64,000 nt of DNA, from positions 44,491,829 to 44,555,828 of the forward strand of contig NC_087067.1 in assembly GCF_963678635.1 (NCBI RefSeq). Direction: 5' to 3'. This document shows, piece after piece, positions 22,764 through 34,300 of the stretch. The translations under genes and the position numbers were made by a program. The DNA is from Symsagittifera roscoffensis. Lineage: Eukaryota > Xenacoelomorpha > Acoela > Convolutidae. How positions within the stretch are numbered: position 1 is the first letter of the stretch; each line of letters begins with the position of its first letter. The notes under the pieces are model-generated. The model was not told the origin of the DNA, did no database searches, and saw only the letters and a list, made by a program, of their open reading frames with translations.

Positions 22764-24151
22764 TTGTAATATAATCAATTATAAAAGGATCTTTTTAAGA
22801 TTTTTTTTGCTGGTTGAAATTTTGGACCATGGTTTGTTGTTACAAAGCTAGCAAAAAATCTGGTATCTGAATTAGATAATATAATTATGCAACACTGAGA
22901 AATTTCTTTAAATTGTTTCTTAAGATACGTTTTAGAAAGTACAATCTAGGAGTTGATAATCGAGTTTCAAAAGGCTCTTTTCCAAATTCCGTATTTTAAG
23001 AGTCGATGAACATAGTTCATACTCTTATATAGTTTGCTTAGAACAGTCAAAAAATTTTTAAATATCTGCTTGATTTGTCCCTCATTAGGGATTAAGCCTC
23101 ATTTTGTTGCAATGTCGGTAAAGTTGTTGACAATTATGGAAAATTTTTTCACTTTTCAGTTTTTTTATCGTACAATTGAGATGAGAAAAATATGCTATGA
23201 TTAAGTTGACCTTATCAGTTATTTTTATATTTTATATCAGAGTCCTAAAAAGATCCTTGAATGTATTTAATAATGGCAATTGCTCGGGATGTTTCTTAAT
23301 TGATAAAATATCACAACCTGATTTAAATTATGTCTTTAAATGTTATTTTGGAACTCCGTGTAACATCAAATTTTGTAGAATTTAAAATGTGTTCAATTTC
23401 CTAACCTCTTTTTTGCTTTTTGAGTTGGGAAGAAGTAGACTGCAGAAAATCGAATTGCGTTGAAAGGATTCAACTGAATATTGTTTTAGATATGTGATGT
23501 TTTTACCAATTGTTTTTTAATTCCGCTTCAATTGTTTGTTGCTGAATTTTATTGAAGCGCAGTTATGAAAAGTGCCACACGATATGCGTTAAAATCCTCT
23601 TGTTTTACGCTCGAAATTATTCCTTGTTTATCGTTTTAAGTCAACCTTCTGATTTTCATTACCAAAAAATAATTGTTTTTTGGGAAACCGCTGAAGATTG
23701 AAAACAAAACGGTAAGTGATCATCAAACAAAACATGAAACGAAAAGCAGTTGAATGTTTTTGTGTTTTAAGTAAAGGAGGCGTAAGATATGAGTAAACTT
23801 CAAAACTATCATTTAATGAAATATTCATATGCTTCTGATTTTAGTGGAAGATCAGTATCAATTGAATGCAAGCTGTATCTAAAAGCAGCTGACGAAAAAA
23901 AATTAGTTATTGAGAATTTTAATAATTACAATATTGCATTTCAAATTGGTGGAAAAAATACGCTTACTTTCAGATTATCTTATCTTCAATTTTCTAACTA
24001 TCTGTTGAAAAGATTCTTGGAAACAAAAATTGGCATTTATTCGGTTCATTCCTGCTTCTAATATCACCACTTTTTAAAACTAGAATCTAGAATTTATAAC
24101 TAAGTTCAAAGATCTAGCTGGAGTTCTTTCACTCTTTTTATAGCGTTTTCT

Positions 24152-24475
24152 AAGGAGGGCCTTGGCATAGTGGTTAGGTTTTCGTTTTGAGACTGTCGTT
24201 TATTCGATCCCCTGCCATGACAGTGATAGTGGTGAGGACGAGCTCTCAAGTTGACCACTACCTTCAAGTCTATCGCAGCGTTACTGATTTCGGCTGCAAC
24301 AGTGGTATCACGTGAAAGCTCAAGGCGCGAAAGAACGGCCCTGAGTCACTGAAACGAGCTTCGCTGAGCAAAATGACTCTCTAGAATTTGCGAAGTAATA
24401 GGAACAGTCTAATGCTCAGACAGAGTTCATAGCTTTTCATAGATCTTCTGTGAATCGCAGCAACCCTAATTTTAT
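24152..24475 (+). mobile_element. tRNA-derived SINE
   Basis: A tRNA-like head (aaggagggccttggcatagt) with an A-box (tggcatagtggttagg) is followed about 40 bases later by a B-box-like ttattcgatcccc. A unique body follows with 'agtggtatcacgtgaaagct', 'ggccctgagtcactgaaacg' and an AT-rich tail near 24470. The spacing fits an RNA polymerase III internal promoter. Confidence 0.7.
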
Positions 24476-24742
24476 TTTAAAAAAGTTTTAAACTTTCTTG
24501 ATGTCTTTTATTTTTTCAAATGAAATGATGTATATAACTTCCGAGATTCCTTTTTCGAAGCTTTTTGCTAGCGTAGATTAAGTTTTGCGTTTGCATATGA
24601 ATGTTTCGATATGGCGCAGAAATACTTTCGGGAGTTTTAATTTCAAAAGTTTATCAGATCTTTGCCCGGACAAACCTTTGAATGTTATGAAACATATGCT
24701 AGTAGGTGTTCTTTTTTTGGGTTAATTAGTTACATCAACTAG

Positions 24743-24900
24743 CAGAACTTCAACGCATTTTTAAATAAGGAACAAGGTATTTTTCAATACCAATCACTGT
24801 CGAAAAAGCTTCAACACGAATCGTGTTTAAGCTTTTTCGGCAGTGATTGGTATTGAGAAATATATTGTTCCTCTTTGAAAAATGTGCTGAAATTTTTGTT
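24743..24900. repeat. Large near-perfect palindrome
   Basis: aataccaatcactgtcgaaa and aagcttcaacacga are mirrored by tcgtgtttaagctttttcgg and cagtgattggtatt. The arms extend outward with more mismatches to about 70 bases each. There is essentially no loop, since the centre cacga/tcgtg itself pairs. Confidence 0.85.
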
Positions 24901-26526
24901 CAGATTGAAGTTTTATGTTAAGATTTAGTTTTTGTGTGGCCATATAAATCCAATTTAGCTACTGTTTTTTTTATGTATCGGGAGGTGTTACTGAATTAAG
25001 TGATGTTTTCTCTTGCAATGTTAAGTTTGTTTTCAATAAATCTCTTTATATCTGTTTAATGGTTCACTTGAGTTCAGTTGCTAAATGAAAGGCAAATCAC
25101 ACTATCCAATAACAAGAAACGATATATTCAGAAAATAATAGCGGCTTTATTGTCCTAAAGTAGACATAAGATTGATGACTTTCCGCCTAACTGAAAATTA
25201 TCTTTCGGCTAAGTTTTTGCAAAAAGGGTCATTCTGTAAAATCAGAGGCACCAATCAAAGGCAATTTTTGAAAATTAAAAAATTCAAGGTTATGCAATTT
25301 TTTAAAGCAATTTTGTCTATTTTTCTTTGAACAGTAGATTAAGTATGTTGTTTTTCAGATTTTTGGAGTTCAAAAGCATTTTGTCAACTTGTCTGTTTTC
25401 GTTTTTAAACTCGCATGTTTTTCAAAATATATTAAAATGTGGTCGGATTTTGTTACTATTTTTCTTGCAATCATAAAAGTTTTGCTTTCGAGAATCATTC
25501 TTCAAGCGGAGCTCTTATTAGATTCTCCGACGGCGATGTGAAAATTGCGCAAAATGTTTGATTTTTTTTGTCTTTAAAACTTGATTTTAGGATTTTAGGA
25601 AAAAAAAATAAAACCAGATAAATATAAGGGTTCAGTGCAAGAGGGCCGAAGTAATTTAAAACCTGATAATTTGAAAGGTTCAGTATAAGGGTCCGAAAAT
25701 CATTTCGTAAATGGCGTTTACAAGCGCAAAAGCAAACAATAGATGACCAGTCTCTGGCAAGAAAAAGCAGCAGTAAACCAATTTAATTGAGGGTGCATGT
25801 GCGTCAATTAAAGAAACAAACATCTCTCACTATTTTTGCTTGTTAAAGTTACACTAGCCAACAAACAAATACGGAGCCTATTTTCATAGGTGAAGGACGA
25901 CCGGATGGGCGAAAAACTCATGGGCGAAGGACAGAAAACAAAAACAGTCTAAAGTCAATTCATAAAATGATTTAACTGCCGTTCAACTAAAATGAATTAA
26001 ATGAAGTAATATTTTGCGTTTCTTAAAACGAAACTCTTGAAATATAAAATTTGTTTCAATTCGCCGGCCGTTAGTGAAAATTTGAAAATTTTGCTTATTT
26101 CTGCCGTTTTTATGTTCGGACAATATTATTTTGTAATTCCCTGGAAAGGTCCACTTTCTTTCAGATTTTCACGCTTTCTTTCCAGTTTTTGGAATACTGA
26201 ATTCTGATTGGTTGATTTCTATTTTCGGTCCTTCGCCTGTGAGGGATTTTACCAATAAATACATCCGTACTTCACAAAATTGTTTCAAAACAACTGTCTA
26301 TCGACCAGTGTACGAAACTGGTTATCGACGAAGTGTTTCTTACACGTCATTTTAAAAAAAGAAACGTCGGTTTAAGTAGCTCTTCGTCGGGATTTGACTC
26401 GGATAAATTTCTGTGGGGGTCGTGTGTACCCGAACCGCGGTACTCATTTGGAATGAAGTTTCGAATGAAAATTATGCAATAAACATAAACATATCAAATG
26501 AAAACGGAGTTCTTAGATAACGTCGG

Positions 26527-26622
26527 CAGCGAGTTTGACCAAATCGAAAATGACGCTGCAGCGAATTTGACGAAATCTAAAATGACGCTGCAGCGAATTT
26601 GACGAAATCGAAAATGACTCTG
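26527..26622 (+). repeat. 32-bp unit, three tandem copies
   Basis: The unit starts cagcgaatttgacgaaatcg and ends aaaatgacgctg. The three copies differ by only a few bases, so the expansion is recent. Confidence 0.9.
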
Positions 26623-28181
26623 CAGCGAAGTTTTCTTCTTTTTGATAACTTTTGAGACTAGCCGTCGCCACGGAGCTAACTTCTGGTTTAAAACCAAGAC
26701 GGCGGTCGGAAGATCAGAAGAAAATTGAAGACTTTTTGGCATGCATGTTCTTCGTTTTTTCTTACTTCGCTTCAGTTAACGCAGTTAAACAAAACTACTA
26801 GTGTATAAAAAAAGTTTTTACGGTAGTTCGAAGTTATCCATCCGGATCATTTATACATTGTGGTTGTTGTGCGAGACAACAACGTTTCTTCAACCGAGAC
26901 GACTGATTTTTTTGCCTTTTCATAAAGTTAAAATTGTTCTTTAGAAATTCCAGACATTGTCATAACGAATTGGGCGCTCCAGTAAAAATTACTAGAACAG
27001 ATAAGTATCATCAGGCATTATGCGTCTTGCTAATCAGATACATGCCATAATTTTTTGACAAATCTTTGACCATCCTTAAACTTTCGTTGCAAACTCTTCA
27101 TTTTGCAAGAAACTAAATTCAGATCATGTTTTTCTTGATTTATTTTTCTTCAAATAAGTTTTGAACATAGTTTGAGGTCATAAATGAACATACTCCTTTT
27201 TATAAACTCATACCTAGTCTGTTGAGAAATATTTTTGGGTTTGCTAGTCTTGAGTTTAGCTGATTTGAAAAGATATAGCTTACTCTTCTTTTTCTTTACA
27301 TGGTCGAATTGATGATTTTTTCTGTGCCATTTTGTTTTTCACTTTCATAGATGTTTGCTTAAAAGAATTCAATAATTTTCTATACTCAACAGTCACTCAA
27401 ATCAATAAACTTGATAGAGACCTCTCGTTGACTTATTTTTTGCATGATCGCAAAAAGAAGTAATACTTATTACAAGCATGTTTTAGTAAGACTTTTTACA
27501 AACATGTTTTCATCGGATTAATTTTCTCTTGTCGTGTACATGCTTTTCGTTTCAACGATTCAGAAAAAATATATGGCGGAAATAGTTTGTCGGTGTTTTA
27601 CTGGAGCGTATGAAAATACGAAGATAAACGTTTTACTTGGTCACAATAATCATACTATACTATCTTGAATTTATTTTGCGATAAAGTTCATTCATCAATC
27701 AAATCACTATCCTGCTGGATTAATTGGTGTGAGATTTACTTTGCTGCTATCTAAAGAAGACGATTATTTTACTTCAGGGTTGGCAAGAAAGCTCTTTGTG
27801 GCTGATAAAAACATTATCCAAACTGATGAATGGCAGAATATTAGTTGAAGATATCCTTGAGTTTCATACTTTGAATGTTCGTTAAAAAATTTATTGAATT
27901 TTTAGGTTTTTAACTATGTTTCATTAGTTACAAAGATTGTGTTAATTTGAAAAGAACGTATTTTTAAAGTATCAACTGATATTTCGTTGCATACTTTTGA
28001 ATGTTTGTTTTAATAGGTGGTGTATTTTTGAAGTTGTAACCGATCTTTTGTTAGTTTCATACTTTGAATGTTTATTTTAAAATTTTGTGTATTTTTGAAA
28101 TTTTAAACAATTTTTCATAGCAAAATAAAGTTATTGATTTTGCCAACTCTGATTCAAGAGAAACCGTGTATCTGATTCCAA

Positions 28182-28395
28182 ATGGGAGCTCTGATGAAGA
28201 GAATAAAGGAACAGCTGTTGTTGATTCTGACGGTGCTATCGATTGTGTTGGCCGTCGTAACAGGGGTTTTATTGAGATTGTTCGCCGTCGAAGTGTCCCC
28301 CTATGCTATCTACTTGATCACGTTCCCGGGGGAGTTGATGTTCAGACTGCTTAAAATGATGATCGCGCCTCTGATTGTTATTACCATCATATCAG
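28182..28395 (+). CDS. SLC1 transporter exon 1 (TM1-TM2)
   Basis: 71 codons plus one base, donor CAG|GTAAGA. The first in-frame ATG gives a short cytoplasmic start before TM1. An upstream exon with a longer N-terminus cannot be excluded. Confidence 0.8.
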
Positions 28396-31300
28396 GTAAG
28401 ACATTGTATTGTGTGCATAGTTCACACTATTGTTTTCAAGGCTTTGCGGATTGGTTTTTTCTGATTGAAAAATTTTGTGCCAAAGTCGTATTGTTCAAAT
28501 CGTATTCTTCCCATATTTAAGTTATTTGATATTTCTTAAGGCTGATTTCTGCCTCGTTTAACTGTTGACAAATATTGGTTTATCAACCAAAAGCTTTTTC
28601 TCCATGAAAGCAAGTAGTATTAAGCTCCACTTCGAATCTGTATTAACTTACTTTTGTCGATGATTCAGGTGTGTGCTCGCTGAAAGATGGAACTGATGGT
28701 AGCAAAATTGGAGGACTGGTAGTTACATATTACATATGGTTAGTAGAAGCACCAGTATCATCGATACCACCAGAAGATGCAAGTAGAATTACTTCTACGA
28801 TCTGCTATTGGCAGTCAGAAACTAATTTAGTTTGTTCGTTTTATTCGCATGATAAAAAAATTTGTCCTACGCAAGTGCATCTCAACCATCAACTGGTTCT
28901 CCGAGCAAGTGCAAGTTTTTTTTTCATGCAATTCTGCATTTTATTATGATCATACGATGTGAGTTTGGATAGGAGATACGTATCACAGTGATTAAACGAG
29001 GTTTTGAGCAGCCAGCTGGAGACCGAGTTCGAATCCCGTAGCAGACTCAGTTTTCTGTTTCGAAAACAGTTCTTTCAAGACCTATTATCATATCGAAGAG
29101 CTCTTTTTGAGTTTGTGTATATTAAGTGCAGCTTCGCTTTTGCGTTTGATTCATTTGCCTCAGTTTTGTTTCAGCACTTCGTTCTTGGCCTCGGTGCTCG
29201 GCGTTTGTATCGTGCTTGTTGCTTCGCCCTACTTGAAGTCGATTGGCGGAGATTTCAGCGAATCAAATGAGGAGGAACAGACTGAATGGAAGAAGTTTGA
29301 GGGCAACGCGATTGATGCTGTCATGGATCTACTGAGGTTCGTTTTTAGTTTGGTTATTTTATACTTCCCTTCTATAGATGCGCATTAAATAATACGTGCT
29401 CAAATTCAGCAGCTTCACGGATATGATCGTGGGAATTTAAAATGAAATTAGTTTTTCCAGAATTAGACTAGCAAGGTTGATCGATAAGTATTATGAAACC
29501 ACCTACAAATTTCCAATATTGGACTTGTTTTACATTTAACGCCAAGCCGTTGAACCGATTCCTATCGAGATATTTTGAATGAGTTACCACATTTTCGAAT
29601 CAAGTTGACTGGGTCCACCTTTTCTGCTGATTTGCGTTATTTATTGGAGAATTTATCCTGAGCACCATTGTCTATGTTTATGAAGAAATTGCGTGTTGTT
29701 CATAGAAATGCACTGCCGGACAACTTAGTGGCGGCGACGATGGAGAGAGTGAGAACAGAATACAGCAAAGTCTACTTGGACTCGTCAGGGGAGGTCATTC
29801 CATCACTAGGTAAAAAAAACAACCACAAATAGTTCATTGGCCTCTTTTTTTCACGCTCGTCCGCAAAAGTTGCAGAGAACTACTTAGTGAAACTTGCTTC
29901 ATCTTCAAATATCAAAGCTGCAATCGGAGAAGTTTTTGTTTAGAAAGCTTTATAAAAGCAGTTAGCTCCATTTGTTAAATGCGGCGAATTGTATTGTAGG
30001 ACCATCATTTGTACGTCTAGAATCGGACCATTAGATTTTTATGTGGCCAAAAAAGCGATAGGTGTGTCAATGAATTTGAGATAATTTAATTTGCTTTTTG
30101 CAGACTTAAAAGTTCGGTCAAGTGTCTCATCTTTTTCTTTATCAATCAATTTTTTTTTTGTCATATATAATTTCAATTTTAACCATTTTGTAATTTGACA
30201 AACAAGCAAATCTTGACTTCAGTTTGTTTTTCTTGCATTATCGGCTAAAGAAACGTGAAGCGTAATTTTCATATTTGATCCGACTACATGCAAATTGTGG
30301 CGTATCAATTTTCTAGGCCCGTTCGTGTGTTTTCTTTGATGAAGACTAAATAATGAAGTTTTCTCTGATGAAGTGCCGTTGAAGACTAAAATAATTCACA
30401 AATTATGCAATTTATACCGTTCGGTAATTTGTAGTTAAAATTCCAATTAGGAATTACCTCATTTGAGTAGAAAATATGGACTTCTGTAATCTAAGCCTGT
30501 AGAATCTAGTATTCCATCTCACCTTTCGGCTTCCACCCCCCGTCCCCCTCGCATAACTATCAGTTTATTGTCTAACAATTGAGTCTACAAGGTTGCAAAT
30601 GAGCAGGGGCGGATTTGGGGGGGGGGGGGGCGTACGTACGCCCCATCTCAGGGATTTGATCACCTACCGACCCAAAGGGTACCCCTTGGTACTATTTTGA
30701 GATATGCATTTTTGGCTGAGGGACCCTAAAGTTTGTCTAAAGGCGCCTTCGGCGCCAATATACACTAATTTTGAGGGGGGAGCGCGCGCTGAAAAAACGC
30801 GATTTTTTGGTCAAAATTTTTTTTTGGTCAAAATCAATTATGTTAGATTTGGCTAACTAGTCCGCATCCTTAATATTGTATTAAGCTAATGACGTGAACG
30901 AAATAGGAGGAAAAATCTTCGGACATTTTTTTTTCGACAGTGATAGTTAGATCTTGGTTTTTAAATCAGTAAATCTTCTTTCTTGTTCCAGATGTGTACC
31001 TGAACGAGTCCAATGGATCTGGAGTTTATGTGGAGAGGACTGTTAGGGCTACTCAAAGTGTAGATGGGACCAACTTGATAGGTCAGGTCAGCTAACACAT
31101 TAAAAAAGGTTAATTTTTCTGAAGCTAAAACATAGCAAAATATCTATGTAGATCTTTATCTGGGGTTTTAACGGTTCCCCTTAAAGGTTTAACAGCTAAC
31201 ATGTTCTCTTTCCGTTTTTTTGTGGATAATGGTCATTTTTCTTAAGAGGTCAGAAATTTATCTAAGTTGAAGTTAGTTTTTTGTTGAGATAATATTGATT

Positions 31301-34300
31301 GTTTTCGTTTGCTTGGAGATGCGGGTTGCCTGTGGTTACTCGCTCACTCTGTTGCAGGGAGGAGTTTGTGATGTTTTGATTGCTTTTTGTTTGTTTTAAG
31401 TTATGCCCTTGTATCGTTGAGCTTCATTTGTTTTTCCGCGTAATTAGTTTTCACTGTTCGTTTTTTTTGTTCATTGATCCTTTTTTGTGAGACGGTATCA
31501 ACTGTGAAAAGGCGGACACTGGCAAAATTTTAATCGCCATATAATTCTGTAGATTTTTCTTCTCATTTTCCTTTGATTTATTGTTTTTACTGTCCTCTGA
31601 AAGTTTATGGTTTCAATCGACAATAAATGATAGTTTGATATTCAAGCGCGCTAATATGGTCATGGTGTTTTAAGCGACGAATTGGTTTATCCTTTAACAT
31701 TTATGATTTCGGTTTGCAATAATCTTTTTTATTGAAACCGTTTTGTTCTACTGAAGTTTGAATTGAAACATATTTCATAGAACAAGACAGCTTGTATCAG
31801 GGCGAATCATTTAATGATCCGGCTGCCGTTTCAGGTCCATAAAAAATTTGGTTAAAAACTAATTGAATATTAGAAAAAAATGAGCAAATTTTCATTTTTT
31901 TGTTTTCTCTACTTGCTATGTAAATTACGAAGTGCTATATAAATTACAAATTACTTGCTATATAAATTACAACCTAATTAATGATAAAACGAACAAATTG
32001 CTTGCTTTAATTGCGCCGACCATTTGAAAAAAATAGGGAAGAATTTTGAAATCGGGTGTGTTTTAGTATTTTCCGACCATTGAAAACGAGGAAGAACTTT
32101 GTATTCGGGTGTTTTAGTTTTTTTGTTTTCCAAGCAAAATCAGGTACTTCAAATAATCATCGGACTAGGTTGAGTGATATATCAAAAAAAAAGCCCTTTC
32201 AGCCTTGATTCGAACGGCATTTGAAAAATTTAAAAACAAGTCCCAGTGTGGAGAAAAACCGGGTCGAGAATAACCGGTTTAAATTTTTTAGTGCTTCGTC
32301 TAATTTCGACCGGATAAAGCGATGATATCTTGTTAAATTGGTCATTAAGACTAAACATAACTCTGGAAACTATTAGGGAAACGGACAAGAAAAGTTTTTT
32401 AAAAAAATTAAAGAATATTGTGCAAAAAATAGACAAACTCTTTTTTTATTCTTTTTTTTTGAAGACAGCTGTTGTTGAATATGCCTTATGTACTAACTTT
32501 CTACGCGTTTGTATAGTTTTCTCATCACACCACGTACAAAAAACGAAACTAATTTGAAAAACTTAATAATTTGAAGAATTTTTTGTAGTTTTTATGAATA
32601 TTGGTTGGGAACATTCTCCGCTACTTGCTGTGAAACCGGCTATCTTTGCTGCTTTTCCTTGTTTTATTTTCCGCGCAAAATCTGGTACCACAAATCATAA
32701 TCGGAATGGGTCGAGTGATATCATAGTGGAGCCCTTTCAGAAGTGATTTGAACGACCTTGAAAAGTTTTCACAAAGGTCTTCCAATGTCGAGAAAAAGTT
32801 GAAGTTCAACTCGAGCACACGTAGAAAAAAACCAACTCGAGCACAAATATTCCGCCTTTTTTTCCCGAAATTCAGAAGAATTTTGATAATTTCTGAACGA
32901 TGTGATATTGCCAAAAAAAATTTTGGCAGAAAGATTTTCTCTGGACTTATACATTTTTCTCGCTTGGTTTTTAGGATGTTTCTCTGAAGTTAAATATTGT
33001 GGTTCGACCAAGTTTGGGCTATTAGGATGTTAAGTACGAAGAATGAAGTGTTTTCTGAGTGGTGACTTGTGGTAATGGCCTAGTGATTTTTGTTGTTGCG
33101 TCGTCTGGGGCTGCGCATTGTTTGTTTTAGTCAGGTATCGTCTTAAATGAGCAAATTTTGTTTAATGCTTCTTGAATTTTTCTGGCTTGCTTTGACTGAT
33201 AATCAGTATTTTCTAATGCATCCTTCGGGCAACCTCCTTTATTGCTAAGGGATACGCCGATGTTTCCGGTGTTGCCGCTCATTTCGGTGAAACACCAGAC
33301 TGCCAAATAGGGTATTTTTTTAGAATGAGGCGACAACTCGTCGAAAACGGCTCGCAGTAATTCTCGCGATTTTTTCACCCGTGTCGAGTATAAGCGCATC
33401 NNNNNNNNNNNNNNNNNNNNNNNNNNNNNNNNNNNNNNNNNNNNNNNNNNNNNNNNNNNNNNNNNNNNNNNNNNNNNNNNNNNNNNNNNNNNNNNNNNNN
33501 NNNNNNNNNNNNNNNNNNNNNNNNNNNNNNNNNNNNNNNNNNNNNNNNNNNNNNNNNNNNNNNNNNNNNNNNNNNNNNNNNNNNNNNNNNNNNNNNNNNN
33601 TTTCAGTATAACCGTTTTTGTAATAATAACTCGGATTATTATAAGGGAATTAACTAATATCTGTCCCTTGTGGGGCGCCAAAATGTGCGCTAATCTCCAC
33701 AAAACAAAGTTAAAATCAATATTTTATTCGTATTTCTCGGTAAATACTCGTGTTTGGTCATAAATCGGAATATATCCACAATTTTTGTATAAACGGACAT
33801 AATCAGTCATAAACGACTATAACTCAAACTTTTTACTTCTATCATCGTATATCGGACGCAACGCCAGCTTGACTTTTTCCGAAACTGCTTGACTTTTGAA
33901 GCAATTAAAAACCAGCTTGACTTTTGCAGAAACTGCAAAAGTGCAAAAAAAAAACTGCTCTTTTGTAGGTCGTAGTTTTAAATTTGAACGATTTATGTTT
34001 CACGCATTAGTTACGTTTTGCGCTGCAACAGTTATCATTATTGCTAGCTTATCATTTAACGAAACTAAGAACTGTCAGGGTTTTGATACAGCCAAGTAAA
34101 TATGATATATTTTGGTGAACAAATTGTTGAGTTTGCTTGAAAATGTAAAATAAGTCATGGTGTCAAGAAGAAAGAATTAGCGACAAGAAATTTAGCTGAT
34201 CAAAAGAAAAAATATTTAAAGAAAGATGTTGTGGTGAATATCGACATTCAGTGAATCGGTATGTATCCAATGGTGCGATATTAGTGGCAGTATGTTCCGT

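Larger units (their letters stand above)
22764..28181. other. Long non-coding spacer
   Basis: Contains a tRNA-derived SINE (24152-24475), a large palindrome (24743-24900), a two-copy 35-bp duplication (25609-25690) and a 32-bp tandem triplication (26527-26622). The 90-codon ORF at 23789-24061 has no recognisable features. The rest is AT-rich sequence in which I see nothing. Confidence 0.55.

Noticed and set aside
23789-24061. 90-codon plus-strand ORF
   Set aside because: Biased AT-rich composition, no motif, no splice or start context beyond chance.
26494-26742. 82-codon minus-strand ORF
   Set aside because: It spans the 32-bp tandem repeat, which is not a multiple of three, so the open frame is incidental.
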